Assembly (NCBI RefSeq): GCF_007904085.1
Contig: NZ_CP042326.1
Coordinates: 1,736,001 to 1,800,000 of the forward strand
Origin: Euhalothece natronophila Z-M001
GTDB lineage: Bacteria > Cyanobacteriota > Cyanobacteriia > Cyanobacteriales > Rubidibacteraceae
Length of the DNA: 64,000 nucleotides
Direction of reading: 5' to 3'
The stretch's first letter is position 1. Every line of letters begins with the position of its first letter. Shown piece by piece: positions 10,573 through 18,361 of the stretch. The position numbers were made by a program, and so were the translations under genes. Below the pieces are notes generated by a model. That model was not told the origin of the DNA, did no database searches, and was given only the letters and a program-made list of their open reading frames with translations.

Positions 10573-10683
10573 TTTGTCCTTTGTTGTTTGTCCTTTGTCC
10601 TTTGTCCTTCGTCCTTCGTTGTTTGTTGTTTGTACACCAATGACTAATGACCAATGACCAATGACTAATGACTAATGACTAAT
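10572..10683 (+). repeat. Composite repeat, copy 3 (long)
   Basis: About 65 bases of TTTGTCCTTTGT/TTCGTCCTTCGT/TTGTTTGT units, then TACACC, then at least seven AATGACT/AATGACC heptamers. The tmk stop codon (10665-10667) lies inside the heptamer tract, so the last tmk codons are made of repeat sequence. Confidence 0.85.
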
Positions 10684-11303
10684 CTTTTTAATTGTGTCTG
10701 GATTTGGCTTTGTACTGCTGGTTCATTTTGATTCGCATCAATTCTCAAAATCTGCTGGGGAAATTGGTTGGCTAAATCTTCATAGCCTTGTCTAACGCGC
10801 TGATGAAAGGCAATATCGGCTTTTTCTAATCGATCGCGCTTCCCCCGTTTTTTGACCCGTTCTAAGCCTGTTTCTATAGCTACATCTAGCCAGAGGGTTA
10901 AATCGCTTTCTAAACCGTCAGAGGCGATAGCATTAAGCTGTTGGATTAATTTTAGGTCTAACCCTCGCCCATACCCTTGATAAGCAGTAGTGGAGTGAAT
11001 ATAGCGATCGCAGAGAATAATTTTTCCCTCTTCTAATGCTGGTTTTAAGACTTCCTTGACGTGCTGAGCGCGATCCGCCGCATATAACAGTAACTCGCTA
11101 CGGTAATTTAAATCCAAGGAATGGTCACTTAAAAGCAGCGATCGCAGTTTTTGTCCTAATTCTGTTCCCCCTGGTTCGCGAGTTTGTAAGACTTCTACAG
11201 GTTTTCCTAAGCCTCCTTGTGATAGCCACTGGGCGGTTTTTGCCATTTGACTACTTTTACCACCGCCTTCGATCCCTTCAAATACAATAAATTGACCTTT
11301 CAT
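10665..11303 (-). CDS. tmk: Thymidylate kinase
   Basis: Phosphorylates dTMP to dTDP. 212 aa. P-loop FEGIEGGGKSSQ (about 8-19), DRY-type motif LCDRYIHSTTAYQGYGRGLD near 95-115, and the lid region VKKRGKRDRLEKADIAFHQRVRQGY. ATG at 11303. The C-terminal residues (VISH) are encoded by the flanking heptamer repeat, so the natural end has probably drifted as the repeat grew. Confidence 0.95.
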   Translation of the reverse strand: MKGQFIVFEGIEGGGKSSQMAKTAQWLSQGGLGKPVEVLQTREPGGTELGQKLRSLLLSDHSLDLNYRSELLLYAADRAQHVKEVLKPALEEGKIILCDRYIHSTTAYQGYGRGLDLKLIQQLNAIASDGLESDLTLWLDVAIETGLERVKKRGKRDRLEKADIAFHQRVRQGYEDLANQFPQQILRIDANQNEPAVQSQIQTQLKRLVISH

Positions 11304-11336
11304 CTGTATAGCGTTTCTTACTCTATTAGGTACACA

Positions 11337-11545
11337 AGTCAGTAGTCATTGGTCATTGGTCACTGGTCATTAGTCATTGGTCATTGGTCATTGGTCATTA
11401 GTCATTAGTCATTAGTCATTGGTCATTAGTCATTAGTCATTAGTCATTAGTCATTGGTCACTGGTCATTAGTCATTGGTCATTGATCACTGCTTTACAAA
11501 CAACAAAGGACGAAGGACAAAGGACAAACAACGAAAGATAAAGGA
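11337..11545 (-). repeat. Composite repeat, copy 4, the largest heptamer array
   Basis: About twenty near-perfect tandem copies of GTCATTG/GTCATTA run from 11337 to about 11490. Then come GCTTTACAAACAAC and purine-rich AAAGGACGAAGGACAAAGG units up to 11545. This is the reverse complement of the copies at 1304, 8250 and 10572. Head boundary: the TATAGCGTTTCTTA box at 11307. Confidence 0.9.
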
Positions 11546-11642
11546 CAAAACAATTAAGAATGTACCTTATGAGAAGAAAAACTGCTATAGCAATCAGCAA
11601 TGATTCATGAGAAATTTTTGGGGCAAATTGCTTTCTCTACTA

Positions 11643-11704
11643 TCTCCCCATCTCCCTTGTCTCCCCATCTCCCTATCTCCCTATCTCCCCATCTCCCTTG
11701 TCTC
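11643..11704 (+). repeat. CTCCC-based octamer/nonamer tandem repeat
   Basis: Alternating ATCTCCCC, ATCTCCCT and TGTCTCCC units over about 62 bases. A simple-sequence repeat distinct from the heptamer family; no coding reading is supported. Confidence 0.75.
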
Positions 11705-11852
11705 TTGATATTAGTTGCAATCAATCGCTAAGTTTGCGATGATAGAATTATTAAGATATCTTGCATTTTAAAAACTAGATTTAATATAGAGTTTAATCTA
11801 TGATATCTCCTTAATCCTTTTGAGGAGTAGCACGTATTCAGCGATAAAATTT

Positions 11853-13526
11853 ATGCAAAAGGAAAACAGACCGCGTTACGACGCACAAGCGATCGCGCAG
11901 TATTATCGTCAATTTCCCTTTTTAATCCTAAGACGACTGGTAGCAATTGTCTGGATACTGGGGAGATTTTTTCTCCACTTAAAACTGGATCAGTGGCGAG
12001 GATTAGAAGAACAGAATAAATATAAACGTGCAAGAGAGTTACGAGAATTACTAACGAAACTGGGACCCACTTATATTAAAGTAGGACAAGCTCTTTCCAC
12101 TCGCCCTGATTTAGTGCGGAAAGACTTTTTAGACGAATTAACTAAATTACAAGATCAGTTACCCCCCTTTGATAACGCGATCGCGTTTAATATTATTGAA
12201 AAAGAGTTAGAACGCCCAGTTAAAGATATTTATCAAGAAATTTCCCCAGAACCTGTGGCAGCAGCAAGTTTAGGGCAAGTTTATCGCGCTGTTTTACATT
12301 CAGGGGAAGAAGTAGCAGTTAAAGTACAGCGTCCCAATTTAGAGCCAATTCTCACGTTAGATTTATATATCATGCGTTGGGGCATTAGTAAAATTAAACG
12401 TTGGCTTCCCCTAAACTTAGGACATGATTTAACCCTAATTATAGATGAATTTGGCAATAAGCTCTTTGAAGAAATTGATTATATTAATGAAGGGAAAAAC
12501 GCCGAACAATTTGCTAATAACTTTAAAAATGATGAGACGGTAAAAATTCCTAAAATTTACTGGGATTATAGTAGTTATCGAGTTCTTACTTTAGAATGGA
12601 TTAATGGCTTTAAGCTCACCGATACTCAAAAAATTGAAGCTGCGAATTTAGATCAAAATGAAATAACAGAAATTGGTGTTGTTGCTGGATTAAGACAACT
12701 GTTAGAACATGGTTTCTTTCATGCTGATCCCCACCCTGGAAATTTATTTGTAATACCCGATGGGCGCATGGCTTATATTGATTTTGGCATGATGGATCAG
12801 CTAGAAGAGGAGACAAAAGAAACCCTAGCAACTTCCATTGTTCATCTCTTAAATAAAGATTATGAAAAATTAGCAGAAAATTTCATCTTTTTAGGATTTC
12901 TCGCTCCTGATACAGAAATTGAACCCATTGTTCCCGCTTTAGAACAAGTGTTAGGAAATGCGATGGGGGAAAGCGTGAAAAACTTTAACTTTAAAACGAT
13001 TACTGATGAGTTTTCCGAGTTAATGTATGATTACCCCTTCCGCATTCCTGCTAATTTTGCTTTAATTATTCGCTCTCTCATTACCCAAGAGGGATTAGCC
13101 TTAACTCTTGATCCTAATTTCAAAATTGTAGAAGTGGCTTATCCCTATGTAGCGCAAAGATTACTGAGAGGAGAATCTCCTGAAATGCGCCGGCGGTTAA
13201 TTGAGGTGTTATTTAAAGATGGCAAATTCCAATGGCAGCGATTAGAAAATATGATCGCGATCGCGCGGACGAATAACCATAATTTTGATTTACTACCCAC
13301 AGCGCGTTTAGGGTTGCAATATCTCCTTTCCGAAGAAGGGAAATATCTACGCCAACAATTATTATTAGCGTTAACAGAGAATGAAGAATTGCAAACGGAA
13401 CAAGTTGAGCGGTTATGGAATTTGGTCAAAGAAGACCTAAAACCTGATAAATTATTCGATGTGGCTCTCAGTAGCTTGCGAGAAATTTCTTTAGAGGAAG
13501 TAGCAGCCTTAAAGCCAAATCAATAA
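11853..13526 (+). CDS. ABC1/AarF/UbiB-family atypical kinase
   Basis: 557 aa from ATG 11853. The family is linked to quinone (plastoquinone, tocopherol) metabolism and shows ATPase/kinase-like folds. Motifs in order: the family-specific KxGQ stretch (TYIKVGQALSTRPDLV), an Ala-rich loop AAASLGQVYRA in place of a Gly-rich loop, VAVKVQRP (catalytic Lys), HADPHPGNLFV (catalytic loop) and YIDFGMMDQL (DFG). All are intact. The C-terminal 100 residues look helical. A TTG 33 bases upstream is an unlikely start. Confidence 0.93.
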   Translation: MQKENRPRYDAQAIAQYYRQFPFLILRRLVAIVWILGRFFLHLKLDQWRGLEEQNKYKRARELRELLTKLGPTYIKVGQALSTRPDLVRKDFLDELTKLQDQLPPFDNAIAFNIIEKELERPVKDIYQEISPEPVAAASLGQVYRAVLHSGEEVAVKVQRPNLEPILTLDLYIMRWGISKIKRWLPLNLGHDLTLIIDEFGNKLFEEIDYINEGKNAEQFANNFKNDETVKIPKIYWDYSSYRVLTLEWINGFKLTDTQKIEAANLDQNEITEIGVVAGLRQLLEHGFFHADPHPGNLFVIPDGRMAYIDFGMMDQLEEETKETLATSIVHLLNKDYEKLAENFIFLGFLAPDTEIEPIVPALEQVLGNAMGESVKNFNFKTITDEFSELMYDYPFRIPANFALIIRSLITQEGLALTLDPNFKIVEVAYPYVAQRLLRGESPEMRRRLIEVLFKDGKFQWQRLENMIAIARTNNHNFDLLPTARLGLQYLLSEEGKYLRQQLLLALTENEELQTEQVERLWNLVKEDLKPDKLFDVALSSLREISLEEVAALKPNQ

Positions 13527-13560
13527 GGTACTATCCAGATAACAAAATTCTTTAATCATT

Positions 13561-13938
13561 ATGTACTCGAATCTTTTTGCTCAACCCCCCTATTTACTGC
13601 TTCTATTTGGACTATTAATTAGTGTTACCTGTGGCGTAGCTTTTCAAAAAGTTCTCAAGCAAACCGTTCAACAATGGTATAAAGCCGCGGATGAAGGGAG
13701 TGAGACAAATGTTGATGCTTTATCCGTTTTTATTCCCTTTTTAGGCATCTGTGGCGGTATTTTTGCCTTTCTCGCAGCGGGATTAGAAATTGTAATTAAT
13801 TCTTGGAAACTCTCAGGCGCGATCGCGCTTCCACTCACGATTGTTACAGGACGTTTAGTCTGGTCACAGTTAAAGGTATTACTAGTAAAGCTACAAGAAG
13901 GGGGCTCACAAGCTCTTGATCTTGACAATATCTTTTAA
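13561..13938 (+). CDS. Conserved hypothetical membrane protein
   Basis: 125 aa. Two or three hydrophobic stretches: LLLLFGLLISVTCGVAFQKV (13-32), VFIPFLGICGGIFAFLAAG (about 57-75) and GAIALPLTIVTGRLVW. A soluble stretch KQTVQQWYKAADEGSETN separates the first two. It lies 34 bases after the ABC1 kinase gene on the same strand, so probably the same transcript. I do not recognise the family. Confidence 0.7.
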   Translation: MYSNLFAQPPYLLLLFGLLISVTCGVAFQKVLKQTVQQWYKAADEGSETNVDALSVFIPFLGICGGIFAFLAAGLEIVINSWKLSGAIALPLTIVTGRLVWSQLKVLLVKLQEGGSQALDLDNIF

Positions 13939-13948
13939 GACAAAAAAA

Positions 13949-13966
13949 GGTGGGGTTTTCCCCACC
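13949..13966. terminator. Bidirectional hairpin terminator
   Basis: Perfect 7-bp stem GGTGGGG / CCCCACC with a TTTT loop, preceded by AAAAAAA (a T-run for the leftward gene). It lies between converging genes ending at 13938 and 13978. Confidence 0.8.
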
Positions 13967-13977
13967 CTTACCCTTAA

Positions 13978-14562
13978 TTACCCTTGAAAATAAGGTGGCT
14001 CATTCCCAGGCGCCCATTTGATATTACAACCAATACTTGGCTGTTGATCAGGGCTAACGGGTTGATCGGCTAAAACCTTTTCAATGGCAGCCCGTAAATC
14101 CTTCCCATTGACAGGTTCATCATTGCCAGGGCGACTATCATCAAGTTGTCCCCGGTAAACTAAAGCGCGATCGCTGTCGAAAAGGAAAAAATCAGGCGTA
14201 CAAGCTGCGGTATAGGCTTTAGCCACTTCTTGGGTTTCGTCATAGCAGAAGGGAAAATTAAACCCTTCCTCTTCCGCCATGGCTTTTAAGTTTTCAGGGG
14301 CATCATCAGGGTGAGTTTGCACACTATTCGCACTAATTGCGACAATCCCTAACCCTTGATCTACATAATCTTTCCCAATCCGAGCAAGTTCAGATTTTAT
14401 ATGCTTGACAAAAGGGCAATGCTGGCAAATAAACATGACCAACAAGCCTTTTTTATCAGCAAAACTTGCTAAGGAAATGGTTTTTCCTGAAACTGTATCA
14501 GGGAGTTGAAAATCGGGGGCTTTTGTCCCCAATTCCAGCATAGTTGAAGCTGTTTTAACCAT
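13978..14562 (-). CDS. Thioredoxin-fold redoxin (AhpC/TSA-like)
   Basis: 194 aa. LELGTKAPDFQLPDTVSGKTISLASF is the redoxin N-terminus, and the active-site region reads MFICQHCPFVKHIKSEL with a CxxC pair. This group is a thioredoxin-family protein common in cyanobacteria, probably reducing peroxide or disulfides. The conserved tail PSIGCNIKWAPGNEPPYF has an additional Cys. AGGAGCG precedes the ATG at 14562. Cytoplasmic; no signal peptide. Confidence 0.88.
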   Translation of the reverse strand: MVKTASTMLELGTKAPDFQLPDTVSGKTISLASFADKKGLLVMFICQHCPFVKHIKSELARIGKDYVDQGLGIVAISANSVQTHPDDAPENLKAMAEEEGFNFPFCYDETQEVAKAYTAACTPDFFLFDSDRALVYRGQLDDSRPGNDEPVNGKDLRAAIEKVLADQPVSPDQQPSIGCNIKWAPGNEPPYFQG

Positions 14563-14601
14563 ATAACGCTCCTGTCAGGATGAAATAAGCCCATTTCTAG
14601 C

Positions 14602-15297
14602 TTAACTAAGTTCTTCGGCTGTATCTTCCTCAGCAGTATCTTCTTCTACGACTTCCTCTTCCATAGTGGCTGCTTCTTCTTCCACCACTTCAGGAGTTTC
14701 CTCTTCTACGACTTCCTCTTCAGCAACTTCAGGAGTCTCTTCTTCTACAGTTTCCTCTTCCATGGTGGCTGGTTCTTCTTCCACCACTTCAGGGGTTTTC
14801 TCTTCTACGACTTCCTCTTCAGCGACTTCAGGAGTCTCTTCTTCTACAGTTTCCTCTTCCATAGTGGCTGGTTCTTCTTCCACCACTTCAGGAGTTTCTT
14901 CTTCTACGACTTCCTCTTCAGCAACTTCAGGAGTCTCTTCTTCTACAGTTTCCTCTTCCATGGTGGCTGGTTCTTCTTCCACCACTTCAGGAGTTTCTTC
15001 TTCTACGACTTCCTCTTCAGCAACTTCAGGAGTCTCTTCTTCTACAGTTTCCTCTTCCATAGTGGCTGGTTCTTCTTCCACCACTTCAGGGGTTTCCTCT
15101 TCTACGACTTCCTCTTCAGCGACTTCAGGGGTTTCCTCTTCTACTGCCTCTTCTTGAGTTAATTCAGAAGGAACTTCTTGGGTTTCACCGCCCAATTCGG
15201 TATCTTCTGCAGAAGGTGTCCCACAAGCCGTGGTAACAAATAAGAAAAGACAAGCAATAAAAATAATCAGAATTTGTCTTAATTTTGTCCAGTTCAT
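14602..15297 (-). CDS. Glu-rich tandem-repeat lipoprotein
   Basis: 231 aa. Signal peptide with lipobox: LIIFIACLFLFVTTACG, Cys at residue 25. The mature part is almost wholly Glu, Val, Thr, Pro and Ala. A 33-residue unit repeats about 4.5 times with a nested shorter motif VEEETPEV(A/V)EEE. The net charge must be strongly negative. It should be anchored on the outer leaflet of the inner membrane or exported further. No enzymatic motif. Possible roles (surface spacer, cation binding, osmoadaptation) are speculation. It stands 39 bases downstream of nothing co-directional, so it is probably transcribed alone. Confidence 0.8.
   Translation of the reverse strand: MNWTKLRQILIIFIACLFLFVTTACGTPSAEDTELGGETQEVPSELTQEEAVEEETPEVAEEEVVEEETPEVVEEEPATMEEETVEEETPEVAEEEVVEEETPEVVEEEPATMEEETVEEETPEVAEEEVVEEETPEVVEEEPATMEEETVEEETPEVAEEEVVEEKTPEVVEEEPATMEEETVEEETPEVAEEEVVEEETPEVVEEEAATMEEEVVEEDTAEEDTAEELS
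14660..15158 (-). repeat. 99-bp in-frame tandem repeat inside the Glu-rich lipoprotein
   Basis: The anchor CTTCAGG (start of CTTCAGGAGTCTCT in four of five copies) recurs at 14727, 14826, 14925, 15024 and 15123, exactly 99 bases apart. Copies differ by only a few bases (e.g. CATGG/CATAG, GCGAC/GCAAC), which indicates recent expansion or homogenisation. The antisense strand is also open through the repeat, as a mirror effect. Confidence 0.95.
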
Positions 15298-15722
15298 AGC
15301 ATTTACCCTTGAAAACTTAAAAATTGACTATACAGACATTACCTTAGCAAACAATCTAGTGATCTGTTAGTGGAAAAATTGACACTCTCGTTTTCGGGAG
15401 GTTAAATCAGTATTACTAATCTTTTTTCTTAAATTGATGAGTTTTTTCTATTAGTTGTTTAATTTTACATTTCTTAACGACTACTTTTCGAGCCCAAATA
15501 TTGACGGGTTTGCGCTGTTTCAGGTATCATAAGAAAAACAATAATCCAGAGGGAATTCTGACTTTTTATAAATCTTGCTACCTCAAACCCTGATTTTACG
15601 TAGCGTTAAGCTCGGTTTTGTCAAGTTTTTAGGTGACTCGTCGAATGGATTTTTGTTGCGAAATTAGACAAATTGTAAAGAGCTATTGACAGTTAATCTT
15701 TGATAAGGTAACAAGAAGCGAA
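15298..15722. other. Intergenic gap upstream of the Glu-rich lipoprotein
   Basis: 425 bases without a supported ORF. It must contain the lipoprotein promoter at its left end and the 3' end of the 15723-16622 gene pair at its right end. A rightward TTGACG / TATCAT pair with an 18-base spacer at about 15502-15531 looks promoter-like but has no rightward gene behind it; an antisense or small RNA is conceivable, with weak support. Confidence 0.4.
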
Positions 15723-16016
15723 TCATAAACCGAGTTCAGTTAACCGATTTTCCATTGTATCCCAAGAAATATTTTGTTCAATATATTGGGGGTTATCAGG
15801 GTTATAAGGACTAGAAGCGCGATCGATGCTGAGAATTTTTGCCTCTTCTGCTAACACAGGAACATCAGGATCATAAGCAGTGGGGTTCATCAAAGAACTA
15901 GAAAACCCCTTAAAAATCAAAATCTGATCTGCTTCCCCTTCTAGCTCTACATCCAGTAATAGCACTTCTTGGGGATATCGCAAAGTATATTGTTCTAAGC
16001 GTTTTTCTGGGGTCAT
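15723..16016 (-). CDS. Conserved hypothetical protein (cyanobacterial)
   Basis: 97 aa, acidic, soluble: KRLEQYTLRYPQEVLLLDVE, then QILIFKGFSSSLMNPTAYDPDVPVL and a C-terminal YIEQNISWDTMENRLTELGL. It reads like a small conserved family found in cyanobacteria and plastids, possibly DUF7734; I am not sure of the assignment. It begins 6 bases after the DUF3177 gene stop, so the two are almost certainly cotranscribed. Confidence 0.7.
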   Translation of the reverse strand: MTPEKRLEQYTLRYPQEVLLLDVELEGEADQILIFKGFSSSLMNPTAYDPDVPVLAEEAKILSIDRASSPYNPDNPQYIEQNISWDTMENRLTELGL

Positions 16017-16022
16017 CAGTAA

Positions 16023-16622
16023 TTATTCCTCCACCATCGCAGTTCGTCCTTCTTTAACTAAACGAACAATTAGAAAATACCCTAAAGAGGCAACATAGAC
16101 AATTAACCCAATCATCCCTAATACTCCTAAAAAGCCGGGAGCAGAGTTAGCATGAAACCACTGCTGATAAAGCTGAGGGGCTTCTAACCACACTTGACAA
16201 TAAGCCCCACCTCTCGCTTCTTCGGAAAAAGCACAAGCAAAGAAGGGAAGATTAATTAACGCCCCAATAATACAATAAACCGTCATTGCCCAACGCCAGG
16301 CTGTAAACGTAAACTTTAATGGACGCTGAGGTTGATCTGCAATATCTTCGTTCACATCCGCCCAAAACCAGAGAGAAATCGGAATCAAAACGCGGGCAAA
16401 AAAGCCTGAAAGATATCCCAAGGGCCAACCTGGAATCATTAAATAAACCGTTATCATTAACAGACTAGAAACACGCCAGTAGATGATAAGAAGGCGTTGC
16501 AGACTTTGTGCTTTTTGGATAAAAGCCCACAATAATAAAATTAAAGGTATCAGGACGGTAAAAATTACCGCCAACCGATAATCTGTCCAAACTAGGGGAC
16601 GATACCAAACTTCCGCTTCCAT
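16023..16622 (-). CDS. DUF3177 family membrane protein
   Basis: 199 aa, five or so membrane helices: VIFTVLIPLILLLWAFI, LLIIYWRVSSLLMITVYLMIPGW, FARVLIPISLWFWAD, WAMTVYCIIGALINLPF, FLGVLGMIGLIVYVASLGYFLIV. The N-terminal WYRPLVWTDYRLAV and the PGWPLGYLSGF motif fit DUF3177. Function unknown. First gene of a two-gene unit with 15723-16016. Confidence 0.8.
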   Translation of the reverse strand: MEAEVWYRPLVWTDYRLAVIFTVLIPLILLLWAFIQKAQSLQRLLIIYWRVSSLLMITVYLMIPGWPLGYLSGFFARVLIPISLWFWADVNEDIADQPQRPLKFTFTAWRWAMTVYCIIGALINLPFFACAFSEEARGGAYCQVWLEAPQLYQQWFHANSAPGFLGVLGMIGLIVYVASLGYFLIVRLVKEGRTAMVEE

Positions 16623-16668
16623 ATCTTTAATAATTTGCTTACAACATCCGTTATCTTAGCAACTGTCA

Positions 16669-17145
16669 TTATTTCACTTTTTCCTGTCCATAGAAATCAA
16701 TCCGATAATCATTGATCTCGATTCCTGTTCGTGATTCTATTTCTTGGATTAAATCTTCGGGTAGTTCCACATACACATCAACAATTTTTCCACTGTCAAC
16801 ACAGTTAACATGACTATGGGGTTCACTGACATGACCATATAAACGCCCTTCACCGCGTTCAATACATTCAATAATGCCATGACTAGATAGGGCTTCTAAG
16901 TTCTGATAAACTGAAGTGTGTCCAATATCAGTTCCTTCTTGATTGAGACGGTCATAAATTTCCCGTGCTGAGAGATGTTCTTCACAACGCCACAATAATT
17001 CCAAAATTGACCGCCGTTGACGACTCAGCCGCATTCCCTTTTCTTGACATTGAGCAAGAGCATCTTCTAAGCAAGTTTTGGTTTGAGGTGGTGTTTCTGA
17101 CGCTTGGGAGTGGGTGGCGCTGGTTTGGTTTTGGATTCTAATCAT
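16669..17145 (-). CDS. perR: Fur-family regulator, PerR-like
   Basis: 158 aa. The N-terminal winged helix reads LSRQRRSILELLWRCEEHLSAREIYDRL and GHTSVYQNLEALSSHGIIECIERGEGRLYGH; the dimerisation/metal domain begins EPHSHVNCVDSGKIVDVYVELPED. The HTSVYQNLEALS recognition helix and HSHVNC motif resemble cyanobacterial PerR/FurC-type proteins rather than iron Fur or Zur. Only one of the usual CxxC cysteines is visible (CVDS), and the structural-zinc C-terminal pair is absent. Possible role: peroxide-responsive repression. The exact subfamily is inferred from memory. Confidence 0.8.
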   Translation of the reverse strand: MIRIQNQTSATHSQASETPPQTKTCLEDALAQCQEKGMRLSRQRRSILELLWRCEEHLSAREIYDRLNQEGTDIGHTSVYQNLEALSSHGIIECIERGEGRLYGHVSEPHSHVNCVDSGKIVDVYVELPEDLIQEIESRTGIEINDYRIDFYGQEKVK

Positions 17146-17278
17146 AGTTCTAAGCGAGTGATCTACAAATAAGTGTTTGTCTCAGGATACCTATAGAGGG
17201 AAGTTTAATACTATTGTGATCCCTCCTTGCTATAAATTCAAAGTCATATCCACTTTAACTTATGGCTAAAATTAAAAA

Positions 17279-17303
17279 ATCGAGCGAGAAACTCCCGCTC
17301 GAT
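17279..17303 (-). terminator. Rho-independent terminator of psbI
   Basis: Read leftward: an ATCGAGCG / CGCTCGAT stem of 8 bp, loop GGAGTTTCT, followed by TTTTTAA. It lies about 60 bases after the psbI stop. Confidence 0.85.
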
Positions 17304-17361
17304 GGAATCTTGATTTGGTGTCGCTTGGCGACAATCTCGCATTTTATTGGAAACTTAGAAG

Positions 17362-17478
17362 TTAGTCTAAGTCCTGACGGTTTGGGTTACGAGCGGGATC
17401 ATTAGATAAGAACCCAAAAACAAATAAACTAACAAAAAAGGCAATAACTAGGTAAACACCGATTTTTAGAGTAAGCAT
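17362..17478 (-). CDS. psbI: Photosystem II reaction centre protein I
   Basis: 38 aa, too short for most gene finders. Translation from ATG 17478: [19 protein letters not shown], then [19 protein letters not shown]. This is the canonical PsbI pattern: one transmembrane helix (about residues 4-24), then the conserved [14 protein letters not shown] tail on the stromal side. The subunit binds next to D1 and CP43 in the PSII core and is important for assembly and stability. It stands alone between two terminators (17279-17303 and 17559-17576), so it is monocistronic. Confidence 0.95.
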   Translation of the reverse strand: MLTLKIGVYLVIAFFVSLFVFGFLSNDPARNPNRQDLD

Positions 17479-17558
17479 AATCTCTGTTTATTATTGAACT
17501 AAATACTAACACTAACACTTCTATGATAGTGAGTTCAAGCTGATTATCGCAACAAAAA

Positions 17559-17576
17559 AGGTGGGAAAACCCACCT
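17559..17576 (-). terminator. Hairpin terminator between the 17706 gene and psbI
   Basis: AGGTGGG / CCCACCT, perfect 7-bp stem with an AAAA loop on the plus strand. Read leftward it is followed by TTTTTTG. It ends the leftward transcript of the 17706-18083 gene about 130 bases past the stop. Confidence 0.8.
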
Positions 17577-17705
17577 GTAACAGTTTTAATTAAAAAACGC
17601 CCTAAAAAATAGTTGAGCAAAAGTAAGGTTTAATGTCGTCTTAAATTCGAGAATTGGAAGCCGAAATTATTGATGGAAAATTAAATTAGAGTTCCCATCG
17701 TGAGG

Positions 17706-18083
17706 TTACTCCTGAATCAAGTTGCAAGTAATAGGGCAAGCAGCAAACTTAGCGGTTTGCTTGAGAATGCTTTTGCCATGTAACCAACGTAACCAGCTAA
17801 CATCTTGGGGATGAATTCCTTTTAAGGTTAATCCCGCAGAGGTTAAAATAATTGCTAATAAGTTAAAGCCAATAACACTACTTGCCACTAACAAAACTGC
17901 ACTCATGGGTAAAATGGATTGAAGCGCGATCGCGAGTAGACAGGCTATTGCTGTCATTACTGCAACCACAGGAAATCCTACCACTAAAAAGCAAACCGTT
18001 AAAGCAAAACACCAAATCGAAAAGCTTTTTAGAACCGCAAAGAATTGATTTTGAGTAGCATTTTGATTGTGAGTTAATTGCAT
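17706..18083 (-). CDS. Hypothetical membrane protein
   Basis: 125 aa. Two long hydrophobic stretches (SIWCFALTVCFLVVGFPVVAVMTAIACLL about 22-50 and VLLVASSVIGFNLLAIILTSAGLTL about 62-86), then a short soluble tail LKGIHPQDVSWLRWLHGKS. GGAGGAAAAT precedes the ATG, a strong ribosome site. The family is not recognised. Own terminator at 17559. Confidence 0.7.
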   Translation of the reverse strand: MQLTHNQNATQNQFFAVLKSFSIWCFALTVCFLVVGFPVVAVMTAIACLLAIALQSILPMSAVLLVASSVIGFNLLAIILTSAGLTLKGIHPQDVSWLRWLHGKSILKQTAKFAACPITCNLIQE

Positions 18084-18361
18084 TTTATTTTCCTCCAGTT
18101 TTTATAAACAGAACTGTAATTATGTTTTTATGAAATTTGAGTTTCTATGGGACTTTCCGAATGTAATAATTCAGTATATCCATAGGAATTTTAAAAATGA
18201 GTATATAGCAATATAAATTTACATTTTTTGGAAATAAAGCAGTAATTATACTCAGGTTATATGCCAAAGAATGGGAATTAAGAGCTTTTTTTCTTAATTC
18301 AGCTTAAAACAGTCATTGGTCATTAAGAATCAACAAGTAAATGTAGTCTCTGTCTCATCCC

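Larger units (their letters stand above)
11304..11852. other. Repeat-rich intergenic gap between tmk and the ABC1 kinase
   Basis: The tmk gene reads leftward and the kinase rightward, so both promoters lie here. From left to right: a TATAGCGTTTCTTA box at 11307-11320, a long heptamer array with purine tract at 11337-11545, and a CTCCC-based repeat at 11643-11704. About 150 bases of AT-rich DNA before the kinase start probably carry its promoter. No small gene is supported. Confidence 0.7.

Noticed and set aside
11337-11490. Heptamer tandem array as a CRISPR-like structure
   Set aside because: Unit is 7 bases with no spacers.
14666-15157. Open Ser/Thr-rich frame on the plus strand opposite the Glu-rich lipoprotein
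   Set aside because: It is the complement of GAA/GAG-rich repeats (TTC/CTC read as Ser and Thr codons in another frame). No ribosome site or signal peptide; the sense protein has a clear lipobox.
15502-15531. Promoter-like TTGACG/TATCAT pair pointing right
   Set aside because: No rightward gene follows for over 5 kb, and the match is modest; kept only as a note in the gap entry.
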